This document shows positions 17,557-27,037 of a stretch of DNA of 64,000 bases, piece by piece. Position 1 is the stretch's first letter, and the number at the start of each line of letters is the position of its first letter. The notes beneath the pieces were generated by a model. It had not been told where the DNA came from and did no database searches. It saw nothing but the letters and a program-made list of their open reading frames with translations. The translations under genes and the position numbers were made by a program. Location: contig CAZGWD010000003.1 of NCBI GenBank assembly GCA_964529415.1, positions 186,001 through 250,000 on the forward strand. The letters run 5' to 3'. Source of the DNA: CAYMPH01 sp964529415 (GTDB taxonomy: Bacteria > Spirochaetota > UBA4802 > UBA5550).

Positions 17557-18260
17557 CATTATCGATCTTCATGAAAAAAATAATTTTCGTAGTTGATGAT
17601 GAGCATGATATCAGAAACATACTGAAAATAAATCTTGAAAATGAAGGCTATGATGTACGGGAATTTTCTTCCGGGAATGAAGCTCTAAGAACCCTCTCCG
17701 GCACTATCCCGGATCTGATGATCCTGGATGTTATGATGGACGGCATGAACGGCTACGATTTGTGCAGAAAGATTAAATCAACAGAAAATTATTCTGAAAT
17801 TCCGGTAATTTTTCTGAGCGCCAAATCCGAGGAATTTGACAAGGTTCTTGGTCTTGAGTTAGGCGGAGATGATTACATAACAAAGCCTTTCAGCATCAAG
17901 GAAATCAAATCAAGAGTTAAGGCTGTCTTGAGAAGAAGTGAAAAAAAACATGTTGCAGGGGATGATGAAAAAATTTTCATCTACAAAGGCATTAAACTGA
18001 ATCCTTCCAACTATTCATTGTCAGTTGACGGCCAGGATGTTGCCCTGACAAAAACTGAATTTGGAATACTTTATATTTTCTGCAAAAATCCAGGAAAGAT
18101 TTTCACTCGAGATAACATCATAGACAGCATAAGAGGTCAGGATGTTTATGTAATAGACAGAACTATCGATGTTCATGTTATGAATTTAAGAAAAAAACTC
18201 GGCCCGTATAAGGATGCGATTAAGACTTTTTCCGGCGTCGGATACGGTTTTAAAGAATAA
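17553..18260 (+). CDS. phoB: OmpR/PhoB-type response regulator
   Basis: Two-domain transcription factor, 235 residues. The receiver domain has VVDDEHD acidic residues, the phospho-acceptor Asp59 in LMILDVMMDGMNG, and ITKPFS with the conserved Lys. The C-terminal winged helix (about 140-235) ends TFSGVGYGFKE as in PhoB/OmpR. ATG overlaps the phoU stop (ATGA), supporting coupling; an alternative start is the Met at residue 7 (17571), which lacks a clear ribosome-binding site. Position between phoU and a kinase with PAS and HAMP makes PhoB the natural identity. It would bind the Pho-box-like repeats found upstream of pstC, pstS, the porin and the phosphoesterase. Confidence 0.9.
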   Translation: MTLSIFMKKIIFVVDDEHDIRNILKINLENEGYDVREFSSGNEALRTLSGTIPDLMILDVMMDGMNGYDLCRKIKSTENYSEIPVIFLSAKSEEFDKVLGLELGGDDYITKPFSIKEIKSRVKAVLRRSEKKHVAGDDEKIFIYKGIKLNPSNYSLSVDGQDVALTKTEFGILYIFCKNPGKIFTRDNIIDSIRGQDVYVIDRTIDVHVMNLRKKLGPYKDAIKTFSGVGYGFKE

Positions 18261-18264
18261 TTTA

Positions 18265-19986
18265 ATGGCAGCAGTTAAAACCAGAATTCCATTTATAATA
18301 ATTTCCATATTCGTATTATTTATACTGTTTATTTCAATTTACGGATATATTTTTTTTACAGGAGCTGTTTATTCCATTAATGTAAATAATGCCAGAAACA
18401 GCACTTCGCAGGAATTAAAACTTATTGAAGATTTTCTGAAAGACAAGGATATCCGTTTCAATAAACCGGAGCTGACATCTTATCTGATAAAAATTTCTTC
18501 TTTTTACAAAGATAGAATTGATATAACTGATCTTGACGGAGGTTTCTTTTCAGGATCAAACGGAACAGCAAAGGATAATGAAGTTTACAGATATCTTCCT
18601 GAAATTGACAGCGCAATTGAAAACGGATCCGGAGAAGATATAAGAAACGATGGAATTGCAGGCAGACCGCTTTTCCATTTTGCAAAAAAAAGCGGAAGCA
18701 TTGTAATCAGAATTTCCAAACCCGTCAGCAGTTTTAATGATAATGTCTCATACAAATTCATTTTTGTTTTTTTTATCATATCTGCAATTACACTCATTGC
18801 ACTGATGTTTTATTTAAAAAAGAATCTTACAGAAAAGATTAAATACGTAGCGGACTTTGCCGATGCTTTCATATCAGGCGGAATGGACAAAAGGCTTATC
18901 AATAACAAAGATAACGAAATTGACAATCTTTACCGTTCCATTAATAAAATAAGCGATTCAATGAAATTAAAACTGCAGGAGTCTGAACTCAGGCAGAACA
19001 GGCTTAAAATCACACTTGAAAATATCAGCGACGGTATTGCAGTTATTGGCAGGGATAAAAGGATTGTTATCACCAATAGTTCCTTTACCGGTTTTTTTGA
19101 TTACCACTCGGACCCGCTTGGGAAAATTTATTTTGAAATAATTAGAAATGTCAGAATCAATTCATTAATTGAAACTGCATTAACCAGCGAATCAGAAATA
19201 AAATTCGACGAGAAACTTTTCAACGGAAAATTCTATGATATATACATCAGTCCTGTTGATGAAGGAGACAGCCTGCATGGCGTGCTTGTTGTTCTGCATG
19301 ACATTACTGAAAAGAAAAAAATTGAACAGATAAAAGCTGATCTTATCGGCAACATGTCGCACGAGCTTAAAACTCCAATCGCTATTTTAAAAGGATACCT
19401 TGAAACCATTGGAGAAAATCTCCATAATACAAAGCTGTCCGAAGATCTTATAATCCGGGCAATTGAAAATGCAGACAGGCAGAATGCTATCATAAATGAT
19501 ATCCTGAAGCTGCATATGATTGAAAGCTCAACTGAATTTGATTTTGAAAAAATTGAATTAAAGCAGATAATTGTTAACTGCCTTAATATTCTATCTCCGA
19601 AAACTGCTGCAAAAAAAATAATTATTAATACAGATATAACTTTACCGGATCCGGTAAGTGTGAACAGGTTTCTGGCTGAAGAAATTTTTTTCAATATCAT
19701 TGATAATGCAATTAATTATAATAACGAAGCCGGTGAAATTTCCATCATAGCTTTCAGAGATAAAGATAAAACTGTTGTGTCTGTAAAGGATACAGGAATT
19801 GGAATTCCTGCTGATTCAATAGACAGAATTTTCGAAAGATTCTACCGCGTTGATAAAAGCAGGTCCCGTGAAACCGGAGGCACAGGTCTCGGCCTTTCAA
19901 TTGTTAAGCACGCCTGCGATATTCTCAAATGGGATATTGAAGCACTTTCCGATGGAATCGGAACTGAATTTAAAATTACTATCTGA
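18265..19986 (+). CDS. phoR: PhoR-type sensor histidine kinase
   Basis: Membrane histidine kinase of about 573 residues, partner of the preceding regulator. Two transmembrane helices (about residues 8-35 and 162-184) flank an extracytoplasmic sensor of roughly 120 residues. HAMP, a PAS domain (LENISDGIAVIGRDKRIVITN) and HisKA with His366 in GNMSHELKTPIA follow. The ATPase domain shows DNAINYN, DTGIGIP and GGTGLGLSIV. The longest frame starts at 18214 inside phoB; the ATG at 18265, just after the phoB stop, is preferred because it starts directly before the first transmembrane helix. Canonical PhoR has almost no periplasmic domain, so the large sensor here is unusual and may read an additional signal. 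Confidence 0.87.
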   Translation: MAAVKTRIPFIIISIFVLFILFISIYGYIFFTGAVYSINVNNARNSTSQELKLIEDFLKDKDIRFNKPELTSYLIKISSFYKDRIDITDLDGGFFSGSNGTAKDNEVYRYLPEIDSAIENGSGEDIRNDGIAGRPLFHFAKKSGSIVIRISKPVSSFNDNVSYKFIFVFFIISAITLIALMFYLKKNLTEKIKYVADFADAFISGGMDKRLINNKDNEIDNLYRSINKISDSMKLKLQESELRQNRLKITLENISDGIAVIGRDKRIVITNSSFTGFFDYHSDPLGKIYFEIIRNVRINSLIETALTSESEIKFDEKLFNGKFYDIYISPVDEGDSLHGVLVVLHDITEKKKIEQIKADLIGNMSHELKTPIAILKGYLETIGENLHNTKLSEDLIIRAIENADRQNAIINDILKLHMIESSTEFDFEKIELKQIIVNCLNILSPKTAAKKIIINTDITLPDPVSVNRFLAEEIFFNIIDNAINYNNEAGEISIIAFRDKDKTVVSVKDTGIGIPADSIDRIFERFYRVDKSRSRETGGTGLGLSIVKHACDILKWDIEALSDGIGTEFKITI

Positions 19987-19992
19987 TAAAAA

Positions 19993-20172
19993 TTACCTGA
20001 ACCCTGAAAATACAAAAATAAAAATAATAAATATAATAATTATTGATAGAATGCCTAAAGAGATTAAAATATCTTTAAAATCCTGCAATTTCCAATCATA
20101 AAGTTTAAACCGTAAAAAAATTCCTATTATAGCTATAACAAGAAGTTCAAGATACCAGTATTCAAAAAACAT
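19993..20172 (-). CDS. Small two-helix membrane protein coupled to the carboxylase gene
   Basis: An unlisted 59-residue frame. Its ATG (20172-20170) shares one base with the TGA stop of the giant carboxylase (TGATG), a layout typical of translational coupling. The product starts MFFEYWYLELLVIAIIGIFL, has a short polar loop (RFKLYDWKLQDFKD) and a second very hydrophobic helix rich in Ile and Phe, ending FSGFR. It fills the space to the convergent phoR stop with only 6 nt spare. No family is recognised. Being last gene of the PKS/PPTase/carboxylase operon, it might anchor or assist that system at the membrane. Confidence 0.6.
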   Translation of the reverse strand: MFFEYWYLELLVIAIIGIFLRFKLYDWKLQDFKDILISLGILSIIIIFIIFIFVFSGFR

Positions 20173-23100
20173 CAGCAGTCTTTTAAAACTTCAGCTCTTT
20201 CTACTGCAAGAATAAATCCCTTAATAAGATTTTCCCTGAGCAGAGATATATCATCTATGATCCAGTCAACAAGTCCTGTGCTTTTGGCATCATTCTGGGA
20301 ATTGGATTTTTCAATATATTTTTTCAGAAAATTCTCCCTGTATCCGTTAGCTTCAGGAATTTTTCCATCAGAAATCATTTTCCCGTATTTTCGCCCGTGT
20401 AAAAGATCAAAAGCAACATTAGGGCCTATTACAGCCATCTGAGCGTCTTTAAGAGCAAGATAAACAATGCCGGGCCTTAAAAATTTATTGAACGCGTGAA
20501 TGAGCCTTCCTCCGTAATTCTGCTTCAGAGTAACTGAAACAACAGGAATAGAACCGAGAATATTCTGATCCAGCGACTCAGCGCCGATTGACTGTATCCG
20601 GAATCTCTCCTGCTTTGAACCGGGCATAAAACCTGAAGAATTTGAAAGCATAACAAGAGGAATATTGTGCATGTTCAGAAACTGCGTAAAAATTCTGAAC
20701 TTCTCAGTGCTGTATGCATCCGCAGCTCCGCCCTTTACAATAGGCTGGTCTGCAATTATTCCAACGCTTTTACCGTATAATGCAGCAAGCCCTGTGATCA
20801 GATTCGATCCTGATACAGGGTCATTCATCTCAGAATAAAATTCAATGAAACTTTCTGTATCAAAAGTTCTTTTGATCACCATTTCAATCATATCAAACGG
20901 AACTGTGCTGTCCTCCGGAATTTCAGGCGCAAGTGAAGGAATTCCGCACAATGTATTTTCAGCACTGACCGGAGATATAATGCCTAAAAGTCTGTGTATC
21001 AGATCAAATGCCTCTTCAAAATTTTTAACAACAAATGTGCTGTTTTTAGTTATATCTTTTCTGTTAGGAAATTCACCATCAATAAAAATAACAGCATCTG
21101 CTCCGCTATTAATTTCACATGCTTTCAAACCTTCCGGGTGAGTTACAATATTGAATCTGAGGCTGCTTTTTTTATTTATCATGGAAATAAAATCGCGTCT
21201 GGCCTGAAGCGCTATCTCGCCCTGATCGTGCTGTGAATGCCACTTGCGTCCGAAAATAAAAATCTGCGGCGTTGATGTTCTTAAAGCAATTTTGAATATT
21301 TCCTTTTCCTTGATAAATGCCTGGCCCGACCATAATCCGGATTCAGTCGCAGGCCCCATTATCATCACCCTTCTGCCGCCGATCTTTGAAAAACCGGCAA
21401 GAAGCGATTCAGCGCCGTAATAATCTTCTTTAAACGGCTGAAAAAAACCGCCATCAACATTTCTTTTAATTATGTTTTCATTAAATACAGCTATCTCTTT
21501 TTTAACATTACTATCAACATTTACTCTTCTGATAGAATTAAAATTTTTATCCCCGGAAAAAAATCCTTGAAGAAGATATATCATACGGATCAGATGCAGC
21601 TTGTCAGGTGCGATGAGGTCCACCACGCCCGCCCATTTTCCGAGAACCTTCGCCCCTCCAATATCATAATTGCTGATATTTTCGCCGATCACGGATTTTA
21701 TTATGCCGGATCCTGTGAGCACCCTGTACGATTCTTCTGAATCCAGAAGAATCTGTATAACTGCCTGGCTTGAACCATATACGTCAAGCCCTGCTGAAGA
21801 ACCGACACCTATGGCAACAAGAATAAATTTTTGAGGCTTCTGGAATTTATAATTTCTTAAATTGAATTTCTCATCAAGGTCAGAAAATATTTTCACAAGA
21901 GCAGGATCGCCGCAATTATGAGTGTATGAAATAAATTTATTAAAACTGACGCGCTCAGCAGACAGAGTATTCATCATAAATCCCTGCCCGCCCCTGTTCA
22001 GAGAAACAACGCCTTCATTTATATTCGCGCCTGCGCTGTCATTCCAGACATACAATGGAATATCTTTTAAATAAGCATAATAACACGCAGCGCAGTATTT
22101 CAGGCCTTCTCTGTCTCCTGTTGATCCGCCGTTGATTCTTGAATCCTTCATGTAAAAACAGGCATCAGTTCCATTGAGTTTTCCAATATATATTTTCGAT
22201 CCTGCAGGATTTTCATCTGAATCTATTTCATCAATTTTAATTTCTGTGACAGTCTCCATGCTTAAACATTCAGAAACCCAGAAATCAACAGACCTCTTTC
22301 CTTTATCAAAAAGCTTTCTGTCTGCGCTGATAATTTTTTCATTTTTATAAAAAGGATTCCATGGATCTGAATCAGTGAGAATCTCAAATATAAACGAATC
22401 ATCTTTCGGAAAAAATATTATGCTTTTTTCAACCGGCGTGGAATAATACGGATACTTGAAGTTCCCTGTTATTACAGCCTGTGAAAAAATATTTTCATTA
22501 AAAAACTGTGCAGATGATATGCATATTGTTTTAAGCAGACTGTAATCAATATATCCTGAATTCAAATCATTGCACGGCCATGAAATTTCGGATCCGGTGA
22601 GAATGAATTCAGCAATATTATTTTTATAATTACTTATCCCCGAATAACCTTTGATAATTGAAGCTGCTTCTGCGATCGCGCGCTCAATTTTTTTATCCGG
22701 CAATTTGGAACAATCAATAAAAGATATTACATAAATACTGCAGGTATCATCCGCTTCGCTAATCAGCTTATAAACAAATATATTATCAATGAAAAGCTGG
22801 ATTCTCTCAATAATATAATTTGGCTTCAAGGTTTCTACTCTTGTAATAATATGCTTTTTAATCTGATCCGCCATTTCCAGAGGAAAAAGATCAGCGCTTG
22901 TTCTGTCTGCTGATTCAAGGCAGAGGTCATTTATGCGGGCTTCTACAGAAGCAACATGATCCGGAAATCTTTTTCTTATAGAAAACGACTCAGGGTGTTC
23001 AATCGAATAAAAGATATCATGGGAATCAGATGCGAAGAAAACAGAAATTTTGTCTTTTAAATATTTTATGAGTGTATCATCTATTTCTCCCTGCTCGGCT

Positions 23101-25949
23101 TCGTAGAGATTTTTCAATACAGGTATCAGCTCCTTCCTCTTTGAAAGATATTCAACATCCTGTGAAAAAAACAGTTCCAGGAATTTAAGCAGTAAAGCGC
23201 CGTTTTGCATTGAAAAATTGTGCGACCATTTAAAAAGAAGATAAATATAACGCTGGATCATGCCTTTAAAATCCGGGCGCGGATCCGGTCTTGAAAGATT
23301 GTATGAATTTAAAATTTCTGTAATCAGCTTGTCAAAATCGGCAGTAACTCCTATCCCGTGTTTTCCCCTGCTTGAAATATAGAGATATAGTTCCTCCTGA
23401 AAAGAAAGTCCTCTTGTACCTGCGCTTGCTGAAAACATTTTTTTTATATTTGCATAGTGTTTTATATACTGCTCAATTAGAATAAAAATTGAATCAGGTA
23501 TTTGTTTAAAGCTTGCAGCATTAATGCCATCCATATATTTCAACAAATTTTCAAATACAATTGGTTTAACCATAAACCCTTTCAGCGAAGCAAGAAGCAG
23601 ACGTATCACTTCAGTTGAATTTTCTATAGAATAAAAAAACGGATTTTCAGTATTATTTTTCAGCAGAACGGATTTAATATCATCTGTATGTGTTTTTTCA
23701 ATCTGCGTTTTTATGCAGATCTGCGGACTTTCAGTTTTTTCAATTTCTCCGCCTTCCGGGACAATAACTGCAAGGATTTCTCCTGCCTGTATGGATTTGC
23801 CTACAATTCTGCCGTCAGCAGTTTTGCCGATCTGGAGTTTTGAGATATCACCATTTTCAATTATATATGAAATTTTTCCAGACACAGGAGATTGAATTAC
23901 AGTTTCCATTTTCATTGATGACAGGATCAGTATCGGGTCACCCTGTTTTACAGTATCGCCTGTTTTCAAGCTGCTGCTGAATGCAACAAAGGTACCCTGA
24001 AAAGGTGAAAGCAGATCTCTCTTAAAATTGGAAAGATCTTTTCCTTCAGGATAAACAACCATTCTGAAATAATCTATTTTATTGAGAGCTGCCTTCATCC
24101 TTACTTCAAGCTGCCCGGAAAACCTGTTTACCCTGATTCTGTAAACGCTGCTGCCGAAAAGAAGAAGAATATCATCGCTCCGGTCATTCATTGAAATGAC
24201 CTCAATGCCTCCTGCATATTCCCCGTCAAGATAGCAGTAAAACGAGTCAACTGAATACTGCACAAAATCTACAAGATTTTTTACTCCCCTGAAGTCAACA
24301 ATATAGGTTGATGCAGGTTTTCTGATATCAGTGGTATCAACAACAGATTCGAGATTAAGCACAGCCAGATACTCGCGGATGGAAATCTGCATATATCTTA
24401 TATATTCTGAAAAAGCCCCGAACAGCTGGGGAAGAATTCTTTCCTCTTCGGAATTTTCTCCAAGGGAACATTCCCTGAGCGAAAGAGATGAATGGTCATC
24501 GAGTATATTATTCGTGTAATCCCCATTAATAAATTCCGGGTGCCTTACAATTCTCAGCAGCTGCTTGACATTCGTTTTAACGCCATTGATGTAAAGCTCC
24601 TGAAGAGCTCTCTCAAGACGGATAATAGCCTCAGCTCTGGTTGAGCCGTATGATATTAATTTTCCGATCATAGGGTCATACATAGGCAGCACGTGATCGC
24701 CGTCACCAAAACCAAAGTCGCACCTTATGCCGTTGAACGTAGGCAGATCCATTTCATTTATTATGCCCGGAGAAGGCATGTAGTCGTTCTCAGGATCTTC
24801 AGCATATATCCTGCATTCAATGGAATGATTCTTCTCGCTCATCCTTTCTTTCAGCGGAATAAGGCCTCTCATTTCATCAGCGCGGCCGTCGTAATAAAGT
24901 ATCTGCCATTTGGCTATGTCGATATCAAGAGCCTGATCCGTGACAGCATACTCAACCTGAAGACGCGTATTCATTTCCATGAATCCGAATTTTCCTGTTT
25001 TGCTGTCAATGAGAAACTCAACTGTTCCTGCGCCGCCGCCGTCGTATCCGGAAGCAAGAGCAACTTTTTCTGCAGCAGCGAGCATCTCAATTGCGTGTTC
25101 ATTGCTTAAAAATGAAAGTCCGCTTTCTTCGATTATCTTCTGGTTTCTCCGCTGTACAGCGCATTTTCTGATTCCGATTGCGCTTCCGTTAAACATCTGA
25201 ACTTCAATATGAACAGGCCTTTCAATAAATTTCTCAAGATAAAATGATGCATCGCGATACAGATCAGCCCCGATTCGCGCGCTTGATTCGACCGCGCTGT
25301 CCATTTCCTTTTCAAAAAAAACAGGGTACATCCCTTTTCCGCCTCCGCCCGAACTGAGCTTGATCAAAACCGGATAACCGATCTGAAGGGCGGCTTTTTT
25401 CGCCTTCTCTTTTTCATCAGGAGAAAACTGTTCGGAACTTTTAAATAAAGGAATTGAATTTTCCTCAGCCAGAGCCCTGCCGCTGATTTTATTGCCCATC
25501 ATTCTCATTGAACTGTGGCTCGGGCCCATAAAAATAATTTTCCGCTTTATAATTTCCGAAACAGAATCAATTGCTTCAACAAAATGTGAATTTTCAGAAA
25601 GAAAACCGTAACCCGAATAAATCGCATTTGCGCTGGAAAATAAAACTGCAGCAATAACAATATACATATTTGAATAATTTGAAGATTCGCCGATAAAAAC
25701 CACTTCATCGGCAAATTCATACCAGGACTGACCGCGGTCAGGATCTGTTACCACAGCGACTGAAGGAATGCCCTCTTCATGAAGAGCAAGAAAAAATCTT
25801 TTAGCAATTTCTCCTCTGTTTGCAACAAGGACTTTTTTCAGTTTATAATCTTTTCTGTCCGCGCCGCTGTAAACAGAGCTGTTTGGATTGAGCCTGCTTA
25901 GTGTTTCAAATGCTTCATCTATTTTTTCTTTAATGCTTACATGATTCAT
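20172..25949 (-). CDS. Single-chain multidomain acyl-CoA (acetyl-CoA) carboxylase
   Basis: A 1925-residue biotin enzyme combining all ACC activities. Residues 37-490 are biotin carboxylase (VLVANRGEIAKR, ATP-grasp SSGGGGKGMYPV, EMNTRLQVEYAVT). About 645-735 is the biotin carrier domain with biotinyl Lys680 in LSSMKMETV. A helical central region of some 500 residues has no motif I know. About 1290-1925 holds both carboxyltransferase halves (NDSAGANINEGV; GFMPGSKQERFR, NYGGRLIHAF), the latter PccB-like. It should carboxylate acetyl- or another acyl-CoA to feed the adjacent PKS with (alkyl)malonyl-CoA. Its ATG overlaps the PPTase stop (ATGA), so both are on one transcript from the PKS promoter. 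Large fused carboxylases exist in actinobacteria and eukaryotes; bacteria normally use separate subunits. Confidence 0.92.
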   Translation of the reverse strand: MNHVSIKEKIDEAFETLSRLNPNSSVYSGADRKDYKLKKVLVANRGEIAKRFFLALHEEGIPSVAVVTDPDRGQSWYEFADEVVFIGESSNYSNMYIVIAAVLFSSANAIYSGYGFLSENSHFVEAIDSVSEIIKRKIIFMGPSHSSMRMMGNKISGRALAEENSIPLFKSSEQFSPDEKEKAKKAALQIGYPVLIKLSSGGGGKGMYPVFFEKEMDSAVESSARIGADLYRDASFYLEKFIERPVHIEVQMFNGSAIGIRKCAVQRRNQKIIEESGLSFLSNEHAIEMLAAAEKVALASGYDGGGAGTVEFLIDSKTGKFGFMEMNTRLQVEYAVTDQALDIDIAKWQILYYDGRADEMRGLIPLKERMSEKNHSIECRIYAEDPENDYMPSPGIINEMDLPTFNGIRCDFGFGDGDHVLPMYDPMIGKLISYGSTRAEAIIRLERALQELYINGVKTNVKQLLRIVRHPEFINGDYTNNILDDHSSLSLRECSLGENSEEERILPQLFGAFSEYIRYMQISIREYLAVLNLESVVDTTDIRKPASTYIVDFRGVKNLVDFVQYSVDSFYCYLDGEYAGGIEVISMNDRSDDILLLFGSSVYRIRVNRFSGQLEVRMKAALNKIDYFRMVVYPEGKDLSNFKRDLLSPFQGTFVAFSSSLKTGDTVKQGDPILILSSMKMETVIQSPVSGKISYIIENGDISKLQIGKTADGRIVGKSIQAGEILAVIVPEGGEIEKTESPQICIKTQIEKTHTDDIKSVLLKNNTENPFFYSIENSTEVIRLLLASLKGFMVKPIVFENLLKYMDGINAASFKQIPDSIFILIEQYIKHYANIKKMFSASAGTRGLSFQEELYLYISSRGKHGIGVTADFDKLITEILNSYNLSRPDPRPDFKGMIQRYIYLLFKWSHNFSMQNGALLLKFLELFFSQDVEYLSKRKELIPVLKNLYEAEQGEIDDTLIKYLKDKISVFFASDSHDIFYSIEHPESFSIRKRFPDHVASVEARINDLCLESADRTSADLFPLEMADQIKKHIITRVETLKPNYIIERIQLFIDNIFVYKLISEADDTCSIYVISFIDCSKLPDKKIERAIAEAASIIKGYSGISNYKNNIAEFILTGSEISWPCNDLNSGYIDYSLLKTICISSAQFFNENIFSQAVITGNFKYPYYSTPVEKSIIFFPKDDSFIFEILTDSDPWNPFYKNEKIISADRKLFDKGKRSVDFWVSECLSMETVTEIKIDEIDSDENPAGSKIYIGKLNGTDACFYMKDSRINGGSTGDREGLKYCAACYYAYLKDIPLYVWNDSAGANINEGVVSLNRGGQGFMMNTLSAERVSFNKFISYTHNCGDPALVKIFSDLDEKFNLRNYKFQKPQKFILVAIGVGSSAGLDVYGSSQAVIQILLDSEESYRVLTGSGIIKSVIGENISNYDIGGAKVLGKWAGVVDLIAPDKLHLIRMIYLLQGFFSGDKNFNSIRRVNVDSNVKKEIAVFNENIIKRNVDGGFFQPFKEDYYGAESLLAGFSKIGGRRVMIMGPATESGLWSGQAFIKEKEIFKIALRTSTPQIFIFGRKWHSQHDQGEIALQARRDFISMINKKSSLRFNIVTHPEGLKACEINSGADAVIFIDGEFPNRKDITKNSTFVVKNFEEAFDLIHRLLGIISPVSAENTLCGIPSLAPEIPEDSTVPFDMIEMVIKRTFDTESFIEFYSEMNDPVSGSNLITGLAALYGKSVGIIADQPIVKGGAADAYSTEKFRIFTQFLNMHNIPLVMLSNSSGFMPGSKQERFRIQSIGAESLDQNILGSIPVVSVTLKQNYGGRLIHAFNKFLRPGIVYLALKDAQMAVIGPNVAFDLLHGRKYGKMISDGKIPEANGYRENFLKKYIEKSNSQNDAKSTGLVDWIIDDISLLRENLIKGFILAVERAEVLKDC

Positions 25950-26683
25950 ATATAATAATCTTCCAGGCGGTTTATGAAAATTCTGCAGTTTTCATCCGGT
26001 ACTGCAAGAACTGCCTTATAATTTTTTTCCGGAATTATTTCATGAAAATTCCAGTTCAAGTTCAAATCACTGCATTCTTTATCTGCAAGATTTAATTTTC
26101 CGCCATTATCGTGAATAAACTCAATACTTTTAATTGAATCAGTTATGCCTGTTCCTGCTGCTTTTAAATATGCTTCCTTATGAATCCAGTATCTGAAAAA
26201 AACATCAAGCATCTTTTCCTCTGGCGATACGATAAATTCATTAAATTCTAAATCTGATAGTGTTGTTTTAGCGAGGTTATTGAGATTTTCAAGATTGCGG
26301 ATATATTCAATATCAATTCCGATCTCTTTCCCAAGCGAAAACGCATATATGGTAAAATTTCCGGAATGAGACAAGTTAAATTTCAAAGTGCTATTTGTAT
26401 TTCCTGAAAAAAACGGTTTGCCGGCTTCAGTATATAAAAATTCGATATCACCTGGCTGAACACCTGTATAAATTGAAACAAGTTCTCTCAATATGCCTCT
26501 TGAAATTATATACCGGTTTTTATCCTTTTCAAACTTATAATCTATGGCTTTTTTTTTCTCATCATCTGATAATATCGATAAAAAATATTCCGCATGAGCC
26601 ATAGCCTTTTCAAGATCTGCAATCCACACATGAATAATATCGGATGATAAAACCGGCAGTGTTTTCAATGGTATTAAGATCAT
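25946..26683 (-). CDS. Sfp-type 4'-phosphopantetheinyl transferase
   Basis: Transfers phosphopantetheine from CoA to carrier proteins, here most likely the ACP of the neighbouring PKS. Diagnostic motifs are NLSHSGNFTIYAF, GIDIEYIR (Mg2+ ligands) and FFRYWIHKEAYLKAAGTG. The longest frame begins at 26743, but its first 20 residues are read through a GC-rich palindromic repeat (26705-26731). The second Met (26683-26681, MILIPLKTLPVLSSDIIHVWIADL) begins the normal family N-terminus and is preferred, although its ribosome-binding site is weak. The longer form cannot be ruled out. The stop overlaps the carboxylase start. Confidence 0.92.
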   Translation of the reverse strand: MILIPLKTLPVLSSDIIHVWIADLEKAMAHAEYFLSILSDDEKKKAIDYKFEKDKNRYIISRGILRELVSIYTGVQPGDIEFLYTEAGKPFFSGNTNSTLKFNLSHSGNFTIYAFSLGKEIGIDIEYIRNLENLNNLAKTTLSDLEFNEFIVSPEEKMLDVFFRYWIHKEAYLKAAGTGITDSIKSIEFIHDNGGKLNLADKECSDLNLNWNFHEIIPEKNYKAVLAVPDENCRIFINRLEDYYI

Positions 26684-26704
26684 ATCATCTAAATTCCACT
26701 GATA

Positions 26705-26988
26705 CCCCCTGTCCCCCGAAGGGGGCACGTGATAAATAATCATTTCTATTAATCTGATTCATCCTCAATACTGACTAAAATTATTCCTTGGAATCGATCA
26801 TGGTATTATAATTCATAGATTGATAAAAATCAATCGTATTCCCTTCTACTTGCCCCCTTTAGGGGACGTGGGAAAAATAATCTCATTAACATCTCTTTCC
26901 CAACATACTGGATTGAGCCAAATTTTTAAAAAATTTAAATTCATTGTTTTACTTTTATTAAGCCCCCCTCTGGGGGGTTGGGGGGCTT
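26705..26988. repeat. Cluster of three GC-rich palindromes between PKS and PPTase genes
   Basis: Hairpins at 26713-26725 (CCCCC-GAA-GGGGG), 26853-26865 (CCCC-CTTTA-GGGG) and 26960-26988 (AAGCCCCCC ... GGGGGGCTT). The first two are inverted copies of a longer unit that reads TGCCCCCTT followed by GGGGGA and ends GGG. The G+C content is far above that of the surrounding DNA. Similar short palindromes occur in many copies in some bacterial genomes, notably Bacteroidota. In the mRNA of the PKS operon they would form strong hairpins just before the PPTase. The 354 nt between the genes hold nothing else that I recognise. Confidence 0.65.
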
Positions 26989-27037
26989 TATTACAAAACA
27001 AGGAATTCCTTAAATTATTATCTACCAGTAACCCCTA

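Noticed and set aside
18214..18264. Longer start for the PhoR-like kinase inside phoB
   Set aside because: It would overlap phoB by 47 nt and add 17 residues before the first membrane helix, with no ribosome-binding site.
20172..25949. Pyruvate carboxylase as identity of the giant biotin enzyme
   Set aside because: The transferase part is a PccB/ACC-like crotonase-fold domain (GANINEG, NYGGRLIHAF). No HMGL-like pyruvate-binding barrel motif is present.
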